DNA of 64,000 nt, taken from NCBI GenBank assembly GCA_949825045.1, contig OX463822.1, positions 1,059,001 through 1,123,000 of the forward strand. Direction: 5' to 3'. This document shows, in pieces, positions 10,801 to 22,800 of the stretch; position 1 is the first letter of the stretch; every line of letters starts with the position of its first letter. The notes beneath the pieces are model-generated. The model was not told the origin of the DNA. It worked only from the letters and a program-made list of their open reading frames with translations, and did no database searches. This DNA comes from Argyresthia goedartella (taxonomy: Eukaryota > Arthropoda > Insecta > Lepidoptera > Argyresthiidae). A program made the translations under genes and the position numbers.

Positions 10801-13800
10801 CATTTTAGTTAGCATGATCATAAACTCTGGTTTCTTGGTAACATACTTGTATTCTACATTAAAACTAATAAATCATTCTGAGTCACCTTACATAGCACTT
10901 TTATACACTTAATTATATTACCCGACTATGAAATTACATTATTGCATTTGTAAAAGTTACGTTAATTATTATTATCATTATCATGGAGCTTGGGCCATTG
11001 AGGCCATGCAGTTTTGTCTTTAACATAGTCATTAATAGTGTAATAAGCTTTCTTTATGAGATTAGACTTAATAAATGTTTTACACTTTTGCATGGGTAAT
11101 TGATCAATTCCCTTATTAAAAAAGCATACACAGTTCACCATAATTGTTCTGGGTTCTGGTAATCTTATAAGTGAAGTATCATAAGCAAACAAAACAATAT
11201 CACATAAGTTTAAAAAAGGCAAGATCGTTAATATACACCAAAAACAAAAACGGGCCCAATATTGAACCTTGAGTGACAACAACTGAGATGAAATGTGCAT
11301 GTTCTGGGACTACATTTAATCTTGACATCTTGTACTTGTACATATGTATACCACATGTAAGCGATGAATAAATGAAATTAAATGAAAGATCCAGATGACC
11401 TCTCTTACATCAATATCTCCTAGATTATTTATCAAGCTACCTGGCTGAACCATCTTAAGTACCTTTTGTTGTTTATCGAGTTCGATATTGCTCACATTGA
11501 AGCGTGTAGTTGTAAATTAAATTGGAGTCGGTTGCCTCCTCGACATGTACGAAATCCATTCTCACCCGTAAAATGCCAGAAAAGTTTAGGAAAATTGTGA
11601 CATTTTCTATTTCCTAAAAACAAAAGAAACTAGGAAATGAATATAGTGATGGATATAGACAGAAAAAGAAATGGAAGATTTATCATAGAATTAGGAGAAA
11701 TCATTAACGAAGATTCCTTAAGTGTTTCTGCGATGATGCCGATGCAGGTGCAATTAATTTTGATTGTGATGAATAAAATATTAGTTTGAATAAAAATAAA
11801 AAAGAGCCTTTTTTGTTGTTTACCTTCTTGGTAACTATCGACATCACAATATGTGGGCATCCAAAACCTGACTCGTACTGTACATATCCTCACGCCGTAT
11901 GCCCAGATAAGGGATAGGCAGGGACTTAGGATTTCAACTCACCGTGATCTTCGCATAGATTTCAATATACTTTAATATATTTTATCTACACACGTATCAT
12001 AAACCCTCTTTACTGCGTACAAAAACCGCACGTTACGATCAGCATAATATTAAACTACTTGGTAAAAACTCATTTCTTATCTGAAAAATTACACATTATG
12101 ACCATAATGTGTAGTTTTTCTACATATTATGACATTCAAATTTCGAACGCCGACGCCTGCCTGCGTGCCGCTCCTAGTTTTGTGTGTGAAGTTAGTAATG
12201 ACATTCAAATTTCGAACGCCGACGCCCGCCTGCGTGAAGTTGGTACTACAGAACAAGCTAAACAACTGCAGAGCCACAATGCCGGTCAAACATGCAGTTC
12301 CTGAACACATCAAAGAGAGCTTATGATATGTGTAGATAAACTAGTGTATGTAACTGTACATAATTAGGCATTAAAACTCTCGAGTGATATTATTATGTGT
12401 TAATGCCCTCCATTATGTAGCAGTCACATAAACTACTATTATCTACACACGTATCATTAACCCTCTTTACTGCGTACAAAAACCGCACGTTACGATAAGC
12501 ATAATTTTAAACTACTTGGTAAAAACTCATTTCTTATCTGAAAAATTACACATTATGACCATAATGTGTAATTTTTCTACATATTATGACATTCAAATTT
12601 CGAACGCGACGCCCGCCTGCGTGCCGCCCCTAGTTTGTCTGTGAAGTTGGTACTACAGAACAAGCTAAACAACTGCAGAGCCACAATGCCGGTCAAACAT
12701 GCGGTTCCTGAACGCATCAAAGAGAGCAAAGTCAAAGTCAAAGCACTTTATTACTGTAGATATTTACATATACTTAGCAAACGTCATTTTTTGCCTCTTC
12801 TCTACATTGGACCACTGTGGGAGAAGAAGGGCGTAGAAACTACCACAGCTTAACTAATACAATTATGATTTTATTTTATTTAATAAGCAGGCAATAATAA
12901 ATAATTACAAAATTATTAACAGCGAGGTCTGCGTTGAACTAGATTAACCCCATACAGTCCTGTCATTTAAGTAATCTCGAACATTGTAATATCCCTTTTT
13001 CGACAAAGTCGCTTTAACATGGTTTTAAAATTGCTCAAATGGCAATTTCAAAATCTCCAGAGGTATTTTATTATAATAGAGAATGCACTGACCCTTGAAA
13101 GAATTGCTAACCTTCGCGAGTCTAAATCGGGGCGTACACAGTCTGTGATTATTTCTTAGGTTAACATTGCAGCTATCGCTAAGTTTGGTAAATGTTGTAA
13201 GGTTCTTGCGTACATACATTATATTTTCGAAAATAAATTGACTAGCTAAAGTTAGTATGTCAATTTCTTTAAAAAGCTCTCTTAAGGAGTCTGTTCGTTT
13301 TAAATTATAAATTGCTCGAATAGCTCTTTTCTGTAAAATAAAAATAGTTTGAATATCCGCTGCTTTCCCCTACACCAAGATACCATAGGACATGACACTT
13401 TGAAAGTAACTAAAATATACTAGCCTAGATGTAGCCACATCCGTGCTTTGTCTGATGTTCCTAACAGCGTAAGCCGCAGAACTTAATTTACCAGCTAATT
13501 TATCTATGTGGGGTCCCCACTGCAATTTGCTATCAATGGTTATTCCAAGAAACTTCGCATCATTTACTCATTCTAACGTGCTGTTGTCTAACACTAAACT
13601 GGTCTCAACTTCTCTGACATTTGGAAGTGAGAATTTGATACACTTGGTTGGTTGGTTGGTATGTAGTCTGCATCGGCAGCCTTCGTTTCTGACCCCCAAA
13701 ACCTCTTGCATTTTTCAAACATGTTTGTACATTATTCATATTTATCATAATTACTGTGCCTATTTATTTATTTATTTATCGTACTTCATACCATTATTTA

Positions 13801-16800
13801 CATGCCACACACAAACTCTATACTCATATACCCTACATTTATATTATGCTATTTTTGTTTATATCTCTTATCTATGCATATTACGTAGTCTAATCAACAC
13901 CGTACAAAACAACACACTCAGTCACACCGTTTCCGACAGAATACCAGCGCTTCAGGTCCTCCTGTAGGCCCTGTAGCATAATGCTGAGCCGGAGCCGTTT
14001 CACCGTCGCCGTATACAACCAGCACACTACGCTGTTTTCTTAAGAAGCCATTTACATCACATAATATACCCACTTTTGTTGTTGTCCATGTGTATTCCTA
14101 TTTTTGTATATTCCTATTTTGTGCTATGTGTTGTGTATTGTGACGCTTGAATAAATGCATATTCTATTCTATTCTATTCTATTCTGGTTTTACCAGCGTT
14201 TAACAATAAATTATTAACTGTGAACCAATTCAAGGTTAAAGACAATACACCATTAACATCATCAAAATCTGCTTTTTGTCTTTCAATTTTGAAGACCATT
14301 GAAGTATCATCAGCAAACAACACTATGTCAGTTAATTTCGCCACCATGAAAGGCAGATCGTTAATATATACCAGGAATAAGAAAGGGCCTAATATGGAAC
14401 CTTGTGGAACGCCAATTTTTACACCCGATCCATCAGATTTAACGCCGTTTACTTCTGCCTTTTGGATTCTATTGCTTAGGTATGATCTTAGTAGATCCAA
14501 CGCTTTATTTCTAACTCTGTAATGATTTAATTTAATTATAAGCGTATTATGATCAACACAATCAAACGCCTTTGACAGGTCGCAAAAAACACCGACACCA
14601 TCCTGTGCGGCCTTCCATGCAGAATAAATATGAGATAGGGTAATACCTGCATCCGTAGTCGATTTACCCCTAGTGAAACCGTATTGTTTGGCATGGAGTT
14701 GTTTTGAACGGTTGAAGTATGAGAGCATTTGATTGAGTATAATCTTTTCAAATATTTTACTTAGTGTTGGAAGAACAGATATTGGTCTGAAATTTGAAGG
14801 ATCACCCTTATCTCCTGACTTGAACAGAGGTATCAGTTTACAGTGTTTCATGAGGTCTGGGAAAGCCCCATCGTCAACACATTTATTGAATATATAAGCT
14901 AAGTGTGTGGCTATAACTAGAATTACTGAACCAATGACTTTGACTGATATACCCCACAGGTCTTCCGTATTTTTTAAGTTAAGTAATTTAAACGTTTTGA
15001 CAATGTCCTGGGGATATACATGATGAAATTTTAAATATACATTATTGACGCTAATGTTATTTTTTAATAAAGTCTCTGCTTCATATGGAGATGAATTTAG
15101 ACGATCTGTTGTGAGTAAGGGTACATTGGCGAAGAATGTTTCAAAAGCTCGAGCAACATCAGTGCTGGATTTAACAACATCATCAGCTATCTTTAGGCAG
15201 AAATCATTGTCCCTTGGTATAACTTTGCCAGTTTCGCGGTTTATTATTTGCCAAACTGTTTTCATTCTATTATTTGAATTTTGAATTTTTCTATTAATGT
15301 GTAAAGTTTTTGCAGTTCTACAAACCAACTTGAAAGTTTTGGAATATTTTTTAACATAGTCATGAAATTGTCGATCAAAGTTATAGGTTTTTTGTTCATA
15401 AAGGTCATATAAGATAACTCTACTTTTACGAATTCCAAACGTTGCCCAGTCATTAAATTTAGATTTACCGTTGTAGTCACGGACTTTCTTTAATTAAAAA
15501 CTTTATTGAATTCTGTCTGAATAATGTTGAAGAAGTCTGAGTAGATTTTGTTTGGGTTCTGTTCATCAAAATCCTTATGATATGTATATGATATAATATG
15601 AGCTTATGATATGTGTGTAGATAAACTAGTGTATGTAACTGTACATAATTAGGCATTAAAACTCTCGACTGATATTATTATGAAACTCGCCTTCGGCTCG
15701 TTTATCATCGGTTCATAAACCCACTCTCGAGTATTAATGCCCTCCATTATGTAGCAGTCACATAAACTACTATTATTGCACGGTAAATAATAGGTAACAA
15801 TACATTAATGATAGGACAGTCTGGTGCGCAATAAAATAAGCAACCTACTAACATATTAAATATAAAAAAGTAATGTAATACATGTTGATACTTACATATA
15901 TCAACGCATGTTATATATTTTAACAAAATTAAAAATTAGCTTGAGCTATGCCTCCATCACACTAAGGTCCTTCTGGGTGTCTTCTATAGCCTCTCTCTCC
16001 TCATCGACTACTTTGACTCTTTTGAAAGCATCCTTAATGATCTATCTCCCCTTTACAGCGACACACTTATCCTAGGTGAGTTCAATACCTGTTTACTTAA
16101 AAATGATGTTCGCTCTGCCAAACTCCAGTCTATTGTAAGCTCCCTAAATTTAAATAGTCTTCCCCTGAGTGCAACTCACTTCCAGCCCCACTGCACCCCC
16201 TCTCTCTTGGATCTTATGATTGTTTCTAACATATCCAAGGTTGCAACGCATGGCCAACTTAACGCCCCCTTCTCCTTTCATGATCTGATTTATCTCTCGT
16301 TCAAGTTAAGGCCTCCCAAGCGCGCAGGGAAATTCCTGGATATTCGCAGTTTCAAGGGTATGGATCTCAGCTCCCTTGAGTCTGATGCCGCCTCTATAGA
16401 CTGGTCCCCTGTCGTCTGTAGTGAGCCCGTTGATGAAAAAGTCCAGCATTTCCAATCGATTGTCCTGAGTTTGTTCGACAAACATGCTCCTGTCAAAAAG
16501 GTTAGGGTCAAACATCTCCCTGCGCCCTGGCTTACTGACACCATCAAGGGTCTGATGGCCCAGAGAAACCGTTCCAAATGTAGATATAAGAAGGATCCGA
16601 CGGACGATAATCTCCTTATATACAAACGTCTCCGTAATCGTTGCACCCGTCTTTGTCGAGATGCCAAACGCCGCCATATCTACGAGAGTATTGAGAGTTA
16701 CACTCCTGCACAGGTTTGGAAGTTCCTGAAGACCCTCGGTGTTGGTAAGTCCCAGGACGCACTAACCGGTAGTGTCGACCTCAACGGTCTCAACAAATTC

Positions 16801-19800
16801 TTTGCTGTCTCCCCTGTCGTGATGGACCCCCCTGTCAAGGATGCTACCATTCGTTACTTGCGCACCAGAAAGACATCCAGTAGCTTACCTTTCAACCTCA
16901 GGTCTGTCGGAGTTGGCGCAGTAAAGAAGGTTTTTCTAGCAATATCGTCAAAGGCTATAGGTGATGACAAGATCTGCTTTCAGATGCTTTTCAGTGTACT
17001 TGATCATTTGTTACAACCCATAACGCATATAATCAATGCGTCGCTGAGCGAGTACTGCTTCCCGAGCCAGTGGAAAAGAGCATTAGTGTTACACCTACCT
17101 CAAACGTCTAACCCGTCCTCCTTCAAAGAGTTCCGTCCCATTTCCATCCTACCAATCCTTTCCAAAATCCTTGAATCAATTGTCCACACCCAGCTGTCCT
17201 CGTACCTTTCCTCCATGAATTTACTGAACCCTTTTCAGTCTGGTTTTAGACCGGGGCATAGCACCACCATAGCACTGCTCAAGGTAACTGACGATATCCA
17301 ACTGACAATGGATAAGAAGCAGCTGACAGTCCTGACTCTCCTAGACTTTAGCAGCGCTTTCAACTGCGTCGACTTCGATATACTTGTTGAAATCTTAAAA
17401 TCGCTTAACGTCTCTTCACACTCGGCTCGCTGGTTTGACTCTTACTTGAGAGACCGCCAGCAGCGCATCAAGTCTGAAGAGGTCACTACAGAATGGTGCA
17501 AGCTCTCTACAGGTGTTCCGCAGGGTGGCATCCTTTCCCCTCTTCTCTTCTCAGTTTTCATCCATTCCATCTCGGATGTATTGTCTTCTTCGTATCATCT
17601 TTATGCAGATGACCTTCAAATTTATCGGCATTTTCCCCTGTGTGATCTGACTTCGACTGTTGAGGCTTTGAATGCTGACCTCGACAACATCAGGAAATGG
17701 TCTCTTTCGTATGGGCTATTAGTCAACCCGGACAAGTCTCAGGTGATGATACTAGGTACACGGCACTTACTTGATTTGTTGCAGAATAAGTCCGTTGATC
17801 CAGTTCTATTTGACGGTACCATTGCCAAGTATAGCGAGAAAGCCAAAAATCTTGGCGTTGTTTTTGACAATCTATTATCCTGGTCGCCCCATGTTTGTGA
17901 GGTCAGCAGACGAGTCTTTGCATCCTTTCATTCTCTTCGGCGTTTGCAGTTCTTCTTGCAGACTAAAATCATGCTAGCTCAGACCCTTCTTCTGCCTTTA
18001 ATACACAGTCAGGTCATAAGTTCTGTCACACAATAAAAACTTTTGAATTTAGAACGCTGGCCACAAAAAAGTTTATTGAATTCGAATTTCGAATTTTTCA
18101 TGAAAATAAAAATGTGTACTTTTTAGAATTTTCCTCATTTTTAAATATGGAGTGGACACTTAAAGAAGACGGTGTCGCAGTTATTGCGTTGCATCGTTGC
18201 GGTTACGCGCCAATTCAGATTTTCGACTTACTGAAAAATTTTAATATAACCAAAAGATTCGTTTATCGTACCATAAAACGATACAATGAAGACTCTAGTG
18301 TAGATGACAGGTCAAGAAGTGGTCGCCCTCGCTCTGTTAGGACTCCAGCAGTGATAAAAGCTGTGAAGGCGCGAATTCAAAGAAATCCCATACGTAAGCA
18401 GAAACTGTTGGCCCTTCAGATGGGGTTAAGCAGGACCACGGTGAAAAGGGTGTTAAATGAAGACTTAGGGCTTAGGGCATATCGAAGAAAAACAGGACAT
18501 CGTTTGGACGCTCGTTTAATGGACCTGAGACTGAAGAGATGCCGCGCTTTGTTGAAGCGGTACGCGGGAAAAAAGCATCGGGAAATTCTTTTTTCGGATG
18601 AAAAAATTTTCACCGTGGAAGAGAGCTACAACAAACAAAATGATAAGGTGTACGCACACAGCAGTGAAGAAGCGAGCAACCGTATTCCGCGTGTCCAACG
18701 AGGTCATTTTCCATCCTCGCTCATGGTTTGGTTGGGAGTTTCTTATTGGGGCTTAACTGAGGTACATTTTTGTGAGAAAGGCGTAAAAACGAATGCAGTT
18801 GTGTATCAAAATACAGTCCTCAAGAACCTTGTGGAACCTGTTTCTCATACCATGTTTAATAACAGGCACTGGGTATTCCGACAAGATTCTGCGCCAGCTC
18901 ATAGAGCGAAAAGCACACAAGACTGGCTGGCGGCGCGTGAAATCGACTTCATCCGGCACGAAGACTGGCCCTCCTCCAATCCAGATTTGAGTCCGTTAGA
19001 TTACAAGATATGGCAACACTTGGAGGAAAAGGCCTGCTCAAAGCCTCATCCTGATTTGGAGTCACTCAAGGCATCCTTGATTAAGGCAGCCGCCGATGTT
19101 GACATGGACCTCGTTCGTGCTGCGATAGACGACTGGCCGCGCAGAATAAAGGCCTATATTCAAAATCGCGGGGGTCATTTTGAATAAACTTTATTACCAA
19201 AAGAATCTATGTTTTATTGAGTTCATTTTGCTATATAAATGTTTACATAAATAATAAACATGTCTAAATTATTTCATATTGCACATGTGACAGAACTTAT
19301 GACCTGACTATGTAGACTACGCCGATGTTTGCTGGGCCAGTGCGAACGAAGATCTACTGAACAAACTCGAGCGACTCCAAAATCTCGGGATTCGGTTTAT
19401 TTTCGGACTTCGTAAGTACGACCACGTGTCCCAATATCGTAGGGAATTAGGCTGGCTCCCGATCCGACTTCGTCGTGATATGCACATTCTCTCCTTCCTC
19501 TTCAATATTTTGAGAAATCCGTGCTACCCTGCATATCTTCGTGAACGTTTTGAGTATATTTTCTCAGGGGATAGACTTCGGAGATTTCACACGGTGTCAC
19601 TTTTGTCAATTCCTCAGCACAACACTGTTGCTTACGAGCACTCGTTTAGGTTAAGGGCAATAAGTTTGTGGAATGCACTTCCTTGCGCTATAAGGGATTG
19701 CAAATCCTTGGTCACTTTCAAGAAAAAATTGAAACAGCATCTCCTCTCTTCCGAATAGTGGGTATCTCATAGTATTTATGTATATCTATTTATTTATTGT

Positions 19801-22800
19801 ATTCTATTTATTTATTTTATAGTAATTACGTAGGGTGTATTGTGATTTATTTGATAGTATATTTATTTTATTTTATTTATTTCTTTTAACTCTCAATTGT
19901 ACACTAGGACTACCTATCTATATTTAATTTTTCTCTTTTCTTCACAGGTTAGCTGTAAGAAATTTCTTTTTAGAAATAAGCTCACCTTTGCATACTGTTT
20001 CTGTTATAATTTCCACTGTGTTTTCTGTGCAATAAAGGATTATTAAAAACATACAAACAAATAACTCATATATACGGAAGAGAAAGGAAATACAGTTTCA
20101 ATGTTTTCTTGAAAATGAAAATGGATGGACTATCCCCAATAGCGCAGGGAAGTGCGTTCCCTATACGTTATAGATTCGGTGGAAGCACTAAGGTGCTTAC
20201 CTCCCCGGTGTTGTAGCAGGTGCTGGCACCCACCAGCCGCAGCGGCGCGTCGTCCGGACAAAGCAGCCTCGCGTGGGACATCACCGCTCGCGCCTTCACG
20301 CCGGCGGTACTCTCTTCCGTACCTGACACAAGCATCGACCACTAATATAGAACTAGAAACCGGTCGGCACAGTTCGCGTCAAGTTTCTTTGGCTCTGAGC
20401 CAGGTCTCTCTCACCCTATCAGCTCGCTCAGAGCCAAAGAAATTTGGCGCGATCTGCATCTTACTTAACCTAACCAAGGAATTGAGTCATAAACAGTCTT
20501 CAACTGTGACAATGTGAGTTGTTTTCTTAGTTTTCGGTTAACAACCGTTTTGCTGTAGCCGCGTGTTTATCTTTCCTGTATAACTGTATTCAGTTTTCAT
20601 TTCATGATCTCGTAACTTGTTGATGAGAACACAGTGCCGAATTAATAAAGAAAAATATCACCTGTCATTAGAAGGAAATGCTTAATTTTAGGTGACTCAT
20701 ATCATTGGTTATCATTTTCCTTCACATATTTGAGGTTATTATTCTTTATTTATTCATTGGGCCTCATAAAACAGGAAGAAAACTGATCACCTACCTATAA
20801 ACATAATGTACAAAGGGGAGCTTATTCTAACAAGGAATGTCTTCTAGCAAACCAAGCGAGGTTGTGATAGGTTGATTGCTGAGCCAGATAGTGTTGTTGA
20901 AGATTAACCCTTCGGCTCGAAATTTACCAAACCAATTTACAATATAATGTTATGACACGCAATTTCGAAACTTATGCCATGCTAATAAGGTTTAACAAAT
21001 GCGAAAAAACACTCGTTTGGAGAGCTTTCTATCAGAGCCAGGGTTAATCTTAGTTTCTTCAGACTGAGATCGCAAATGCCAGTTTGTGAAAATAAAAGCA
21101 TTCCGCCTGTTCCATTATAGGGTGGCAACTGGCAAGGCACAGTTCTCCAGTGGGGAAGATTGCGCAAAACTTGTTGGTAGATGGAAGTGTACTCTCTTGT
21201 ATCATGTCAACACGAACCAGTTCCTTTTAAGATAAGAAGAAGAATACTTCCTGGTGTATATGTCGCAGAGATATGATAACATCAGGGACTTGGCCGATTA
21301 CCCAAGGGATATGATCGAATCCCAGGAAATGATCAAATAATGACGTGACTTTAACATATCCCTAAACTGATATATGGATTTCGCCAAATTCCTGAACTAA
21401 ATCTAGTGAATTGGTCGAATCCATATCCGATTTCAGTAAAATGTCAAAAATACATGAAATACTGTTTCTTGTTTTTTGCCCGGCCCCTTCACGGCGCTTA
21501 GTTTATACCAGAATTTAGAACCAAATAGGTTCTACAGGTCCCTTTCTGTCCCAATATTAAGTTAGGTTGTGTTAGGTCACACCTTTATACACCACCTGGA
21601 GCCGAGCGAAGCGGAGCGGAGCGAGACGACCCCATGTAGTTTCACAGAACCGGATTGATTGTTTATTTGGCATTTATTTTCGACCAGTTTCGGGATTTGA
21701 TCAAATCCCTAGATATGTTAAAATCACGTCATTATTTTATCGATTCCCGGGATTTTATCATATCCCTGCAATATATAGATAGGTTGTAAATAGCAAAGTT
21801 CGATCATAAAAATCATGGATATTGACAATTAATTTATCTTATGAACGAAAGCCTTTGCTTAAACTTGCTTCAGTTACTTAGTATGTATGTATGTATTTAT
21901 TATAAGTAACCTCACGTGAACGATACTCTTTGCTTACTTACTCTGAGATGGTCCCAGACACTTGCGCCACCTACGTTGAACTAATTTGACAGTGATCTTC
22001 CCCATTTAAACATGAAATCGTGTTTAAACTTAGATAAAAGATGGTCCATTTAATGCGATTGCTCGATCAAAAGATAGCATTGAGAGGCTAGAATCATCGA
22101 TGGGCAAAAATTTTTTATGATATCAAAAGATGAAGGTTTCTACAGGTGCAGGTTAACTGGAGGTATAGGTACGGTTCGGGGGATTATAAAAGTTTAGGGT
22201 TTTTAATAGGAATAGCAAACTTCGGAAAACAATACAGCAATCATGGCCGAATGCACAGACAGTTGCTCAAATAAAGTGCCGCTTAAATATCGTACCGACA
22301 CTGTCATTTCCCGAGCGAGAGACAGTGACAGCATGAGTTTGAGTGACCCTGAAACATTTGAGTGGTCGGTTGTGCATCCAGGCCAAAGCAGGGAATTCAG
22401 TGTATATGCAAGGAAGGAGGTTATCAAGTAACGGGCTAAATAAAAGTATAACCTGCGATCTCTGCGGGTAGATCTCTTTTCGTACAAACGATTTCGTAGC
22501 GAGCTGAAACATTTATGTATCACTCAAGTTGCATCCAAGCGACTGATCATCAAAACCTTTAAGTTAAATGTAAATGATCTTATAACTGGTTTAGGTTTTG
22601 ATTTATTTTCAGAGCAGACGTTCTGTCGGTCGATAGTTTGGTCGGGCACTGAATCAGTATGAAGGTGTATGCAATAACGATTCGGTATCGGCCGAAGTTC
22701 GCTGGCGACCGACAGAGTGAGAACAGACTATCGGCCAATCAAAAAGTCTGTGCTCTGCGGGGACTTTTAAACTATTACTTAGTCGGTCCTTAAGTTCTGT

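Larger units (their letters stand above)
12728..15599 (-). mobile_element. Non-LTR retrotransposon (TTTGAC-tail family)
   Basis: The minus-strand frame 15328-14174 gives 384 residues of reverse transcriptase: NFRPISVLPTLSKIFEK, YGFTRGKSTTDAG, FCDLSKAFDCVDHNT, GVPQGSILGPFLFL and catalytic LFADD. The C-terminal part lies at 13025-13640 beyond a nested insertion (13644-14186). The element is inserted in the inverted-repeat element described at 11981-15777, with GAGC on both sides (12724-12727 and 15600-15603), a likely target-site duplication. 5'-truncated: no endonuclease seen. Confidence 0.9.
11981..15777 (-). mobile_element. Composite inverted-repeat element, A-B-A-B, split by a LINE
   Basis: Minus-oriented A (11981-12339), B (12340-12438), second A (12439-12727, completed at 15604-15624) and second B (15625-15777). 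The two halves alternate in tandem. The LINE at 12728-15599 is inserted in the second A. A carries the internal palindrome (about 12083-12118 and 12537-12572). Confidence 0.8.
15950..20048 (+). mobile_element. Non-LTR retrotransposon (LINE) split by a mariner insertion
   Basis: The frame opens within the endonuclease (LGEFN near 16076, TPSLLDLMIV at 16197) and runs to 18007: RT motifs FKEFRPISILPILSKILES, QSGFRPGHSTT, LLDFSSAFNCVDFD, STGVPQGGILSPLLFS and YADDLQIY. The frame is broken at 18008 by the mariner and continues at 19311 with DYADVCWASANEDLLNKLER to LLSSE* at 19758. The 3' end is AATAAAGGATTATTAAAAAC near 20048. Apart from the insertion the ORF has no stops, so the copy is young; the endonuclease N terminus is missing. 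TTC7 intron 9, opposite strand to the gene. Confidence 0.92.

Noticed and set aside
22243..22431. A 62-codon plus-strand gene
   Set aside because: Short, unlike anything I recognise, no supporting context.
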